Shown here piece after piece: positions 1-8,920 of a DNA stretch of 64,000 nucleotides (the stretch's first letter is position 1; each line of letters opens with the position of its first letter). A program made the translations under genes and the position numbers. Location of the stretch: assembly GCF_001047375.1 (NCBI RefSeq), contig NZ_LFVU01000004.1, forward strand, positions 104,513 through 168,512. Reading direction: 5' to 3'. Under the pieces are notes generated by a model that was not told the origin of the DNA, did no database searches, and saw only the letters and a list, made by a program, of their open reading frames with translations. The DNA comes from Clostridium cylindrosporum DSM 605 (GTDB lineage: Bacteria > Bacillota > Clostridia > Clostridiales > Caloramatoraceae).

Positions 1-153
1 CGAATTTTATATTAATCAACTTATATTAAAAACTATGTAAATATTTCAATAAATAAATTATATATCATTTAAGTTACAATTTCCACGTAAAATTCCAAAT
101 ATATCAAACCAATAAGATGTAGAATCAATATATCAACTGACAAAACCTAACTT

Positions 154-906
154 CTATGGAGTAACAGGTGCATTTGTACTTGCTCCACTAGGTGGATTAG
201 TACTTCCTTGAGGCGCTCCCATAGTTTGACTCTGTGGAGCCCCTGAATCTGCCCCTTGTGTTCCTTGATTTTGTAAAGGGTTTATTAGCATACCTGAACT
301 TATTTGTCCCATCTTCTTCTCCACATCACTATAGAAAATAAGCTCATTTGGTTTTATAGTTTTAAACTCATTATATGCCTTGTCATATTTCCCATTATTA
401 AAAAAGTTAAGTCCCCTTATATAAATCATATAATCTCTCTTCATATCTCTAGTATAATCAATCCTTTGCTGAAACATATCCTTATAAGTTTCCTCACGAA
501 GACCTACCTTAAATTCTTTAACAGCACCTTCGAAGTCATTTTGAGAAAGAAGTGTATCCCCCTTTGTAAGAATAGCCTCTACCTTAGGATCAGAAGGAAC
601 CCCACGTGTTCCATTTATTCCATTACCTAGACTACCCTTTAAACCAGTAACACTTGTACTAAGTGAATCTACCTTACTACCATTAGGTGAAGTAGTACTA
701 ACAGATGTACTACTTGGATAGAAATTGGAAACTATAATTAGGCCAATATATATTCCTAGTAGAAGAATACCCTCTGCTAGAAAAATAGTAGCAAACTTTT
801 TCACCTTTCCATCTTCCTTCTTATATTTAAAATAACCAAACAGTATAAAAAACAAATTAAATAAAATTGCGAAAATAAGTATCGTAACAAAAACAGTGTT
901 TGACAT
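154..906 (-). CDS. Membrane protein with cytoplasmic or exported TPR-like tail, unknown function
   Basis: I do not recognise a named family. The 250-residue protein starts with two hydrophobic segments (about residues 4-27 and 41-63) separated by a short lysine-rich loop. A Ser/Thr-rich linker follows, then a helical part (about 105-205) with wording typical of tetratricopeptide-like repeats (LLSQNDFEGAVKEFKVGL, FFNNGKYDKAYNEFKTI). The C-terminal 45 residues are low-complexity, rich in Gly, Pro, Gln, Ser and Thr, as in exposed tails. The start is supported by AGGAGTGTT directly before the ATG. No operon partner is close: the next gene upstream is 0.3 kb away across a palindromic element. A scaffold or envelope-associated role is possible but not shown. 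Confidence 0.75.
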   Translation of the reverse strand: MSNTVFVTILIFAILFNLFFILFGYFKYKKEDGKVKKFATIFLAEGILLLGIYIGLIIVSNFYPSSTSVSTTSPNGSKVDSLSTSVTGLKGSLGNGINGTRGVPSDPKVEAILTKGDTLLSQNDFEGAVKEFKVGLREETYKDMFQQRIDYTRDMKRDYMIYIRGLNFFNNGKYDKAYNEFKTIKPNELIFYSDVEKKMGQISSGMLINPLQNQGTQGADSGAPQSQTMGAPQGSTNPPSGASTNAPVTP

Positions 907-982
907 AACACTCCTACCTTTATAAGTTATAGTTCCTTTAAATATCGACTTTAAATAGGGGATTCTTTATAGTGCCTTTATA

Positions 983-1210
983 GTAGGGTATGTGCTTTGC
1001 AGTAGAGTAGCTAATGGATAAAATAATAGAGCCAAAAAACTAGAGCTTCTTATCTGGGATAAATATGCCTAGCCTTAGAGATAAGTCGTGGAGCGCAGCG
1101 GTTTTCACACTTAGCTCTTAGGCTAGTTATATTTACCCAGATTAGAAGCTCTGTTTGAAGGTCTCGTCGTTTTAGCTGCAGACACCAGTACTGCTACGAC
1201 TCTATCCTAT
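983..1210. repeat. Large imperfect palindromic element (TGTAGG family, copy E1)
   Basis: A 228-bp imperfect palindrome. The inner arms at 1042-1086 and 1109-1152 pair as AGAGCTTCT..ATCTGGG..AAATAT..CTAGCC..AGAG against its complement, around a short loop containing GAGCGCAGCGGTTTTC. The reverse complement aligns with the element at 22925-23157 (shared AAACGACGAG, AGAGCTTCTAATCT, GAAAA(A)CCGC, AATAGAG). Differences in one arm are largely matched in the other arm, so folding appears conserved. It fills the gap between two minus-strand genes. It could be a non-autonomous mobile palindrome or a structured RNA; no ORF is present. Confidence 0.7.
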
Positions 1211-1219
1211 ATGAAAAAT

Positions 1220-1756
1220 CTAATATGATTTAGCCAAAATTCCTTTAGCTTTATACATTACTTTTTTAGCTTTTCCATCGTTTATTATCTCAGTTGCAAA
1301 CTCCAAATCAAAAATAATGTCACAGTCAAGATATGCTGCCATTGTTTTTATGGAGTAAATAGCTTCTTCTTTATTCTCATAACATTCAGTAGAAACCTTT
1401 TTCACTTCCTGAGAATAATCAATTTCTCCTTGGAAGTCTTTAAAATACACCTTAACTTTATTTGCTCCTTCAATTGCCCTTTCATAGGCCTCTATTTCTG
1501 TTTTATAGACGCTATCAAAGCACTCTGGACATACCATTCCCTTTTCTGAGTACTTAGCTTCTACAACATCTCTTGAAAGATATGCCATATTCTCCGGTTC
1601 ATAAAGTGTAAAAAGCTCATTGTCTATCTTTTTCCCACACTCTTTACATCTACCTTCCTTTAGAAAAGCATTTACTTTCTTAGTAAGAAACACTGCACCT
1701 GCGACTGCTGAACCAGCTGCTAATGCCGCTATAGCTCCCTTAGCTTTTTTATCCAT
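1220..1756 (-). CDS. Zinc-ribbon protein with N-terminal membrane segment
   Basis: A 178-residue protein. The start is the ATG at 1756, preceded by AAGGAGGGG with good spacing; an upstream in-frame ATG has no ribosome site. A short glycine/alanine-rich hydrophobic stretch (about residues 5-25) could anchor it to the membrane. It is followed by two cysteine pairs (CKEC near 35 and CPEC near 75) that probably bind one zinc ion. The C-terminal half is mixed alpha/beta with no recognised motif. Its neighbours give no functional clue. The call rests only on visible composition and the CxxC pairs. Confidence 0.75.
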   Translation of the reverse strand: MDKKAKGAIAALAAGSAVAGAVFLTKKVNAFLKEGRCKECGKKIDNELFTLYEPENMAYLSRDVVEAKYSEKGMVCPECFDSVYKTEIEAYERAIEGANKVKVYFKDFQGEIDYSQEVKKVSTECYENKEEAIYSIKTMAAYLDCDIIFDLEFATEIINDGKAKKVMYKAKGILAKSY

Positions 1757-1911
1757 TTTGAACCCCTCCTTTAGATGTATAGATATATTATACATCTATT
1801 CAAAATAGTTTAAAATATCAAAATAATTCAAAAATAAGACTTTTTCAATTATAATTCAACATAAAAAGCCCTATTACTACCATTTATTTAATATTTCTTA
1901 GAAATCAAATA

Positions 1912-1960
1912 AAAAAAAGCACTTTGACCTCGGATTTCTCCTTAGACAAAGTGCTTTTTT
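1912..1960. terminator. Rho-independent terminator, bidirectional shape
   Basis: Stem AAAGCACTTTG / CAAAGTGCTTT with a 20-nt loop and T tracts on both strands. It would stop transcripts coming leftward from the 1133-residue surface protein gene. Confidence 0.7.
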
Positions 1961-2391
1961 AGAACTTTAAGCCCTTGGGAATAAGACTTAAAGCACTCAC
2001 GTATGGTACATGAGATTTTTGGTATAATTTTGAATTTATTATTTCTAAGTTTCTTAATGATTGAATATTAGGATACTCTTACATTAAAAATACTAGAAAA
2101 TACGATTTTGGTTCATTTTAACATGTAAAGTTATATTTTAAAAATCAATAAATGAGTAAATTCTCTCGTCTTAGTGAATTAAAAGCTGTTAGCTTAATAA
2201 TACACTAACTTATATGTATTTTATAAGTATAGCTTTATTGTACTCAAAAATCAATTTAAATACAAGGGTTGTATTTAAATTATATATTTCTTTACATCTA
2301 CTATACTATGATATTAACAAAAATCCATATAAATTCAAATATATTTTCCAGCTTAAATGTTTACCATTAAATATAACTTTTTATATTGATA

Positions 2392-2426
2392 TAATTTCTC
2401 CTAAGAATTATCTCTAGGAGAAATTA
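2392..2426 (-). terminator. Hairpin directly after the surface protein stop codon
   Basis: Twelve-base perfect arms TAATTTCTCCTA / TAGGAGAAATTA just past the stop at 2434. There is no long T tract on the minus strand, so it may serve RNA 3' end stability rather than termination. Confidence 0.5.
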
Positions 2427-2433
2427 TTAACGT

Positions 2434-5400
2434 CTATGGTGCTGTTGGCCCATCCGGAATAGTAGTCAGCTTTTTTGCTTCTTCAACTATTTTATTCATA
2501 GCATCATCAATTTCTTTAATCGTGTTTTTATTGCTAAGATTTAAAGTAGCTCTGTTCGTAATAATATAATGTGCTACTTTAATTTTATCAGCAGCATCAA
2601 TACTCCACCAATCAGCTTTACCACCCATATCTGAAACCAAAGGTATATAACCTTCTATTGCAGCTATCAGCTTATTCCTTGTTTCAGAGTACTGTTCAAC
2701 AGATTCCTCTTGTTTAAATTCCTTATATCCATACTCAGTAGAATTTAATAAAACACTGCTTGCCAAACTATTAAATCCATCTATTTGACCCTTATAGAAC
2801 TTCAATGCGTACTGCAACATATAGTCTTCATTTGGTACTATATCAATAAGTTTGCTCTTTAATATATTTGGATCTGGATTTTCTTTGATTATTCTCTTAA
2901 CAGTTAGGTTATTTTTATCTGCCCCTGTTTTCCCAATAACCTTTATTAGCCTTTCCGCAATTTCCTTTTTGTTTTCAGCTGAGTAAGTTTTATAGTTTGT
3001 TGTTACTTTATTTATAAGTCTATTCATTACCTTAGGATTATTTAAAATATTTAATACCTTATCTGCATCATTACCCGCTACAATTAATGCAGATATATTA
3101 CTATCATCATCAACCTTAGCCGCTGCATTTCCTGCTTCAATAGCATCATATGCAGTTTGTGCTTCTAACTTCTTAGACTGATCTACTAATACTTCTTTCA
3201 TTTTATCTACATAGTATGTATAGTTAACATCTACAAAAGCTTTATTAAGATCACCTGTACCTACAGTTAAAGATATACTATTAACATCATCTTTTTCGCT
3301 AAATGAATACTTATATTTTGGTTCAGTTCTATGTGTTGTATAACTTTGTAGATTTTGAAGAAGTTTTCTAAACTCACTTTGACCCTTAGTCTTATCAAAG
3401 TTTGAAATTGCCTCTAAAGTTTCTATTATAGCTATCTTATCAGCTTCAGCTATCAAGCTAGAGAAATCATATATTTTTCCTGTATTAGCATTATTAACAG
3501 CCTTTGTAGTAGTTATTATACTGCTCTTTGTGTCCTTTACTACCTTTTTATAGAACTCTTCTAAATTCTCATTTAATTGACCAAAAGTAAAGTAAGTTCC
3601 ATTAGCTTTAATTTCTGTTAATGTTTTTAGTTCATTAAATACATTTGTAGTTGATCCAGTATCGTTAGCCTCAGCAATTTTAAATGATGAATACTTAGCC
3701 TTTGAAACTATAAGCTGTCCAGCCTTCGAGGAATCATTAGGGTCTATATACTTTTCTATTTGATCCGTTATTGCCTTCTGATCTAATGAAGTCTCTGAAT
3801 TCTTATTTCTTAAATCTATTTGCTTTTGATTTACTGCATAAATTATATTTTGAAGGTCATTAAGTGTTGGATTAGTTATAGGTTGTAAGCTCTTGCCATA
3901 GAATGTATTGTTTCCACCTTGAGTATTAAGAGCAATACCCGCGGAATCAGATACGGCATCTATTGTATATGACTTACCCCACATCTCAAGTCCTGTAACT
4001 ATTGGATCATATGCCCCTTTAATAAGCTTATAGATTTCTTCTGAACTCTTAGCTTTTTGAACAGATGGAATTAAGGTATCCATAGTCACCTTTTGAGGGA
4101 ATATGTAGTAGAATTTACTTTGTGATTTATCAGGTGAATCTACCTTTATCTCTATTTTACTGTATTTACTTATATCAGATGGGTAATATGCTCTCCCACC
4201 TGTTTCTGAAGTTACTAATTTTTCGTTATCTCCTCTAACAGTTATAGTCGCCCTGTCACTATTTGCAAATACAGTTAATCCTGTTATAGGTTTACCTTCA
4301 AACCAGTATACCTTATAAGCATCACTTGAATTTACATTAGATGACGTAGCCTTGTTAGGATCAATTTTTATACCAACTTCATTATCAATTGTCCAAGATG
4401 ATATACCTGCATTACTTTCTGCATTCTCACCCTTAACTCTAACATTTAAAGTAAATTTAGCTTGATTTCCTACCTTGTCCTTTGCCGTATATACAATAGA
4501 ATATAATCCTTCTATTGCTGTATTAACACTGACTATCTGCTCCAACTTTGAACCTGTATCCTTATAAACAGTTACAGTAGGAGTAATATTCCCATCAATA
4601 TTATCCTTAGCTGTTGCTACAGGGTTTGTAAAAGTTTGTTTATAATCTAGGTAAATCATATCACCATCTTTATATCCATTAATTGTTATAACAGGTGCTG
4701 TATTATCTGTTGTGCCTGTTCCGCCTGTTCCACCTGTTCCACCTGTTCCACCTGTTCCGCCTGTTCCACCTGTTCCACTATCCGGAGCCCCTGGAATCTT
4801 GGCATCACCTACAGCTATGAATCTATAGGCATTACCTTCATTTTTATTACTATCCATAACGTTATATCTTATTTGATATGTTCCAGCTTTGCTTGTATCT
4901 ATAGAAGTTACATATTCACCCGTTACTATGTTCATATATGTAATTTTAACCTTAGATGTTATTATTCCGTCAACATTATCTATAGCAGCAAATCCTGCCT
5001 CAGTATACTTTCCGCTTACAGCTATATTCTGATATATATTTCCTGCTAGAAGTATTAGTGGAATATCATTTTTATTCGCTCCACCATTTCCTCCACTACT
5101 TGTAACTGTACTTCCTGGAAGCTTGCTCTGTGCTACTAGAAGCACCTTAACATTATTTCGAATAATATCCTTTATACGACTTGTAGGCATTTTGAAAACT
5201 GCCATTAATGCATCACTTAACATATCATCTGCTTGTCTAACACTTGCAGTTGTTGGAGATTCCTTTGCAAGTCCATGGAACATACTACCTTGTTGATATA
5301 ATTGATTAGCATATTTATATTCCTTAGTCTCTTTAACTTTTATATCTCTAATGTCATTGAACTTTCCATAGCTTCTTTCTGAAAGTGCTTTTTTTGCATA

Positions 5401-5835
5401 TTGAACATCTGGATGTGTTAATTTCCCTATATATGTATTTGCTCTATTTAAGTAAGTTTCAAAAACAGGTACATTATCTATGTTGTTTACATTTTTGCTC
5501 ATACTGTCTTCAAGTTTACTTAGATGTTCAGTTGCTCTTATGACAGCCTCTGATCTTGATATGCTTGCGTTTAAGCTTCTTTTAGCCCCGCTATTCGGTA
5601 TTTTTGCAACTGCATTTTTTGCGTTATAAAGAACATTGTTAAAATGCCCTAAGTTCTTTATTCCCAAGTAATTTTTTCTCAATGTACTAGTAAGATAATT
5701 AACATGATCATTAGCTAGTTGTAAATTGCTCTTAGGAGCTGCTTTTACTTCTTGTACTGATTCTATACTAGCTCCTAAAGCAGATATTGTAAGTATCCCT
5801 GCCATACCAAGAGCTAATTTTTTCTTCTCTTTCAT
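2434..5835 (-). CDS. Secreted surface protein: helical anchor module plus two DUF5011-type Ig-like domains
   Basis: A 1133-residue exported protein. Residues 1-32 form a signal peptide (MKEKKKLALGMAGIL... ending near VKAAP). Residues about 38-230 carry a divergent copy of the helical module shared by nine proteins in this window (LRKNYLGIKNLGHF). Residues about 255-345 and 378-470 resemble DUF5011/Ig-like domains (AAIDNVDGIITSKVKI, TAKDNIDGNITPTVTV). They are separated by a Gly-Gly-Thr linker coded by a 9-bp tandem repeat. The long C-terminal part (about 470-1133) is mostly helical and unrecognised. There is no LPXTG or SLH motif. The start is supported by AAAGGAGGTCG. A structural or adhesive surface role is inferred. 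Confidence 0.85.
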   Translation of the reverse strand: MKEKKKLALGMAGILTISALGASIESVQEVKAAPKSNLQLANDHVNYLTSTLRKNYLGIKNLGHFNNVLYNAKNAVAKIPNSGAKRSLNASISRSEAVIRATEHLSKLEDSMSKNVNNIDNVPVFETYLNRANTYIGKLTHPDVQYAKKALSERSYGKFNDIRDIKVKETKEYKYANQLYQQGSMFHGLAKESPTTASVRQADDMLSDALMAVFKMPTSRIKDIIRNNVKVLLVAQSKLPGSTVTSSGGNGGANKNDIPLILLAGNIYQNIAVSGKYTEAGFAAIDNVDGIITSKVKITYMNIVTGEYVTSIDTSKAGTYQIRYNVMDSNKNEGNAYRFIAVGDAKIPGAPDSGTGGTGGTGGTGGTGGTGGTGTTDNTAPVITINGYKDGDMIYLDYKQTFTNPVATAKDNIDGNITPTVTVYKDTGSKLEQIVSVNTAIEGLYSIVYTAKDKVGNQAKFTLNVRVKGENAESNAGISSWTIDNEVGIKIDPNKATSSNVNSSDAYKVYWFEGKPITGLTVFANSDRATITVRGDNEKLVTSETGGRAYYPSDISKYSKIEIKVDSPDKSQSKFYYIFPQKVTMDTLIPSVQKAKSSEEIYKLIKGAYDPIVTGLEMWGKSYTIDAVSDSAGIALNTQGGNNTFYGKSLQPITNPTLNDLQNIIYAVNQKQIDLRNKNSETSLDQKAITDQIEKYIDPNDSSKAGQLIVSKAKYSSFKIAEANDTGSTTNVFNELKTLTEIKANGTYFTFGQLNENLEEFYKKVVKDTKSSIITTTKAVNNANTGKIYDFSSLIAEADKIAIIETLEAISNFDKTKGQSEFRKLLQNLQSYTTHRTEPKYKYSFSEKDDVNSISLTVGTGDLNKAFVDVNYTYYVDKMKEVLVDQSKKLEAQTAYDAIEAGNAAAKVDDDSNISALIVAGNDADKVLNILNNPKVMNRLINKVTTNYKTYSAENKKEIAERLIKVIGKTGADKNNLTVKRIIKENPDPNILKSKLIDIVPNEDYMLQYALKFYKGQIDGFNSLASSVLLNSTEYGYKEFKQEESVEQYSETRNKLIAAIEGYIPLVSDMGGKADWWSIDAADKIKVAHYIITNRATLNLSNKNTIKEIDDAMNKIVEEAKKLTTIPDGPTAP
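4715..4777. repeat. Tandem repeat, seven 9-bp units inside a coding sequence
   Basis: Seven units of CCTGTTCCA/G read on the minus strand as Gly-Gly-Thr repeats. They form the linker between the two DUF5011-type domains. Units differ only at the third base, and the unit is a multiple of three, so copy number could vary without a frameshift. Confidence 0.9.
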
Positions 5836-5886
5836 CTACACGACCTCCTTTAACCTATGAATATATATACGTAAATCTTAAAAATT

Positions 5887-5899
5887 CAAAATCATAACC
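5887..5899 (-). promoter_or_regulatory. Conserved leader box upstream of surface protein gene
   Basis: On the minus strand this reads GGTTATGATTTTG, 52 nt before the start codon. Almost the same box (GGTATGATTTTG) lies 59 and 53 nt before the two S-layer-like genes starting at 50642 and 54395. An AATTGG-containing segment lies further upstream in all three. Function unknown. Confidence 0.5.
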
Positions 5900-5974
5900 T
5901 ATGGTTTTTTTATCGTCCAATTCCTATGAATTCTAGATAAGAGTTATAGAGTAATAATTTTAATAACATAAAAA

Positions 5975-6010
5975 TAAGGAAATTAGGACTTAAATCCTAA
6001 TTTCCTTATT
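5975..6010 (-). terminator. Rho-independent terminator of the EAL gene at 6023
   Basis: Thirteen-base arms AAGGAAATTAGGA / TCCTAATTTCCTT followed on the minus strand by a T-rich tract, just past the stop codon. Confidence 0.8.
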
Positions 6011-6022
6011 TTATATCTATAA

Positions 6023-8359
6023 TTATTTCATAAGATCTTCAAAATCATCCTTAGGCATAGGCCTATTAAATGCATACCCTTGTACCAAATCACATCCTAC
6101 CTTCTTTAGAAAATTTGTTTGTGATTCAGTTTCTACACCCTCTGATACAACTGAAAGATTTAATGATTTAGCAAGTCCTATAATAGCCTCAACTATATTC
6201 TTACCCTTATCATTTTCTTCAATATCCGTAATAAATGACCTATCTATCTTTAAAATATCAATTGGCATAGACTTTAAATAACTAAGACATGAATACCCTG
6301 TACCAAAGTCATCTATAGATACCTTAACTCCGAAGTTTTTAAATCCCATAATAGTATTTGTTGCAAATTCAACATCATTTAATGCTGCACTTTCTGTAAG
6401 TTCTATCTCTATAAGTTCAGGATTAACTTCATTCTCAGTTATAGTCTCTATAGCCTTATCTATGAAATCACTTTGATACATTTCAGCACGGGAAAAGTTA
6501 ACAGAAATAGGCACTAACTTATAATTCTTTCGCTCCCACTCCTTAATGCTTTCACATACACTTCTTAAAACAAACCTACCAATAGGTATTATAAATCCTG
6601 TTCTCTCAGCTATAGGAATAAATTTATCCGGTCTTATAAGTCCCTTAACTGGATGTATCCACCTAATTAATGCCTCTGCACCAACCATACCCTCAGTACT
6701 TAACTCATATTTAGGTTGATAATATACTTGAAATTCATTATTCTCAAGGGCCCTTACTATCTCTTTTTCTATATTTTGTTCATCTATTAAATCCTGTCTA
6801 ATAGCCTCATTAAAAAAAGCAAGCCTTCTTTGATATGAACCCTTAACAGTTATTCTAGCCATATTCGCCATATTAATTACGGACTTTATGTCGTCACTAA
6901 TTCCCTTATCACTTACAGTAGTGCATACCCCATATGCCATAAGAAGATCAATATGAGGCTGGCCCTCTATCTTAATAGAATTTATCTTCTTTTCAATTTC
7001 ACTTACTATATGTGTTATTTTTAAATTAGTGTATGAAGGGTTGAATACTTGTCCATCTCTTATATGTCCTAAAAGCTCAGCATACATGCTTATATCATCA
7101 GTTACTAGTGGCTCATCTTCTTCCTCTGGAACCTTGAACAAGATCCCAAAGAAGTCATTTGAAAACCTCCCATATATAGTCTCATTTCCAAACATACCCT
7201 TCAATATCTTTGCTATTTCTTTTAATAACTTATCTCCATATTTATGACCAAACATATCATTGATAACTTTAAAGCTACCTATATCAAAATATATCATAGC
7301 CCATGTTCCAGACTTTTTAGCAATGTTTTTCTCAGCATCCCTAACAAATCCATTATAATTGCTTATTCCTGTTAAATAATCTGTATAGGCTAGTTTTTGG
7401 TATATCTTATTAGCCCTCTTTTTACTTACAAATATATATATAGTAAATATGAATAATATAATACAAATGGTAAAATACATAATCAGATTGTATTTAGTAA
7501 TATCAACAGCTCTCTTCTCAACAATACTTGATGGTGCTACACTAACAAGTATCCAATCATTAACACCTTCAATAGTAGTATAAGCAATATGTACATCACC
7601 ACGTTCTAAAGATATTTTCTTTACACCACTTATAACACTCTTCCCTTGAAGGCTAGAAATACCAAGTTCCTTAAGTATTGTTCCACTACTCCTTAGCTTA
7701 TCTAGATCAAGTATTGAATATATCTTACTATCTTCAAATAAAATATCCCCTTTTTTATTAATAACAAAGGAGTGTCCGTTGCCGTTTAAAAAAGAAGTAA
7801 ACAAGGATTTGCTAATTGACTCTACATCCTTCGCCCCAGTTAGTACCCCAACTACTTTCCCATCCTTTATTAATGGAGAGTAGTATGTCATAACTTCTAA
7901 ACTTCTGCCCTTATCTAAAAAGGGCTCAGATACATAGTCTTTACCTGACATAGCTACCTTAAAACCTTTTTCCTTAGAAATATTAAGCCTACGACCACCG
8001 ATACCTAAATAATTACCACTTATATCCGCTATTCCAAGTGCTATATAATTATCTTTATCCTTTTTTCCCCTTAACAACTCAACCTTTTTATTAATGTCAA
8101 AACTCACATCATACATTAACTCAACTGATAGATCATTAAGCGCTTCAACTCTAGACTTTATTTTAGTGGAAAATGCATGTGATCTTTGAAGGGAAACTTC
8201 CTTAAGATACATCTCCTCTTCATAACTTAAAACACCCTTTATTTTATTAACATACCAAAACGTAATCGTAGAAAAAAACACCAAGAGGATAGTTAGTAGT
8301 ATAAATGTCTTCATAAACTTTTTCCTATTGATCCAACTAATATTAATTTCCTCAGCCAC
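6023..8359 (-). CDS. Membrane c-di-GMP phosphodiesterase, dCACHE-degenerate GGDEF-EAL
   Basis: A membrane sensor protein. An N-terminal membrane segment (about residues 17-38) is followed by an extracytoplasmic dCACHE-like sensor (to about 285), a second membrane segment (about 288-312), a GGDEF domain and an EAL domain (about 515-775). The GGDEF signature is replaced by SNDFF, so cyclase activity is unlikely. The EAL domain keeps EALIRW, ELTESA, IDDFGTGYS and SEGVETE, as in active c-di-GMP phosphodiesterases. I place the start at the GTG at 8359, because AGGGGAGG lies 8 nt before it; a GTG three codons earlier overlaps the ribosome site. It probably lowers c-di-GMP in response to an outside ligand. 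Two paralogs lie nearby. Confidence 0.9.
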   Translation of the reverse strand: MAEEINISWINRKKFMKTFILLTILLVFFSTITFWYVNKIKGVLSYEEEMYLKEVSLQRSHAFSTKIKSRVEALNDLSVELMYDVSFDINKKVELLRGKKDKDNYIALGIADISGNYLGIGGRRLNISKEKGFKVAMSGKDYVSEPFLDKGRSLEVMTYYSPLIKDGKVVGVLTGAKDVESISKSLFTSFLNGNGHSFVINKKGDILFEDSKIYSILDLDKLRSSGTILKELGISSLQGKSVISGVKKISLERGDVHIAYTTIEGVNDWILVSVAPSSIVEKRAVDITKYNLIMYFTICIILFIFTIYIFVSKKRANKIYQKLAYTDYLTGISNYNGFVRDAEKNIAKKSGTWAMIYFDIGSFKVINDMFGHKYGDKLLKEIAKILKGMFGNETIYGRFSNDFFGILFKVPEEEDEPLVTDDISMYAELLGHIRDGQVFNPSYTNLKITHIVSEIEKKINSIKIEGQPHIDLLMAYGVCTTVSDKGISDDIKSVINMANMARITVKGSYQRRLAFFNEAIRQDLIDEQNIEKEIVRALENNEFQVYYQPKYELSTEGMVGAEALIRWIHPVKGLIRPDKFIPIAERTGFIIPIGRFVLRSVCESIKEWERKNYKLVPISVNFSRAEMYQSDFIDKAIETITENEVNPELIEIELTESAALNDVEFATNTIMGFKNFGVKVSIDDFGTGYSCLSYLKSMPIDILKIDRSFITDIEENDKGKNIVEAIIGLAKSLNLSVVSEGVETESQTNFLKKVGCDLVQGYAFNRPMPKDDFEDLMK

Positions 8360-8735
8360 TTCTAACACCTCCCCTTAATCTACATCTCAACAGTACAACC
8401 ATTTATCTCCATATATATACATTTTTCTCCATATGCCCACATAGTAAATGTATTTTTTTGTAACTTATAGTCGTAATTGCAAAATATATCGCTATTATAT
8501 ACTTTTTTATAGAGTTTTAAAAGCCATAAATCACATATATTCTTAATAAATACTAAATTTATATATTTTTAACATATAGCCTACATATTTATTAAAACCT
8601 TTTAGCCTTCTCTACTTCTCTATTTTCCTGTCCACTTCAACATAATTATACAAAATCAAAATTAATAATTAGGTATATTGTGTATTTTTAAGGGTACTAT
8701 AAATAATAAACTAAATTATTTAGGAGGTAATAATT
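8360..8735. other. Intergenic region between divergent genes
   Basis: About 375 bp of AT-rich DNA between the minus-strand EAL gene and the plus-strand 38-residue ORF. I see only a possible promoter for the small ORF near 8691-8716; no gene or repeat is recognised. Confidence 0.5.
8691..8716 (+). promoter_or_regulatory. Possible forespore-type promoter of the 38-residue ORF
   Basis: GTATA is followed about 17 nt later by TACTATAAA, about 20-25 bp before the ribosome site. This loosely resembles sigmaF/sigmaG promoters, which drive small acid-soluble spore proteins, but a degenerate housekeeping promoter fits as well. Confidence 0.25.
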
Positions 8736-8852
8736 ATGAGCAATAATCCTAAGAACAAAGGTGCAAATAGAGAGAGAAAGTATGATAAGGAAGGTATTGT
8801 TGGTAGTAATCTTCCACTTACTAAGTATGGAAAGCCTGTTAAAAACGATTAA
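8736..8852 (+). CDS. 38-residue basic small protein, possibly spore-associated
   Basis: A short ORF with a strong ribosome site (TAGGAGG, 8 nt before ATG) and its own terminator at 8877. The product is very polar and rich in Lys, Asn and Gly (begins MSNNPKNKGANRERKYDK, ends GKPVKND), with no hydrophobic segment and no cysteine. Size and composition resemble minor small acid-soluble spore proteins, and a weak forespore-like promoter lies upstream, but I cannot place it in a named Ssp family. The strong translation signals and the dedicated terminator make it likely to be a real gene. Confidence 0.65.
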   Translation: MSNNPKNKGANRERKYDKEGIVGSNLPLTKYGKPVKND

Positions 8853-8876
8853 CTACCTCTATTCTTTTATCACCAT

Positions 8877-8904
8877 AGAAGCCACCATATATATGGTGGC
8901 TTCT
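8877..8904. terminator. Bidirectional terminator
   Basis: A perfect 28-bp palindrome, AGAAGCCACCAT / ATGGTGGCTTCT, between the plus-strand small ORF and the minus-strand chemoreceptor. It serves converging transcripts. Confidence 0.85.
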
Positions 8905-8920
8905 TAACTTTCAAGTAAAT

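Larger units (their letters stand above)
1757..2433. other. Gene-free AT-rich stretch
   Basis: Apart from two hairpins (1912-1960 and 2392-2426) I see no gene with a ribosome site, no tRNA and no repeat. The rest is very AT-rich DNA between two minus-strand genes; it includes the likely promoter region of the zinc-ribbon gene. Confidence 0.5.

Noticed and set aside
2214..2417. Plus-strand frame of 67 codons after the large surface protein gene
   Set aside because: No ribosome site, low-complexity hydrophobic composition, overlaps the hairpin after the gene.
4715..4777. CRISPR array or phase-variable simple repeat
   Set aside because: Units are contiguous 9-mers inside a coding frame, with no spacers; copy change would not shift the frame.
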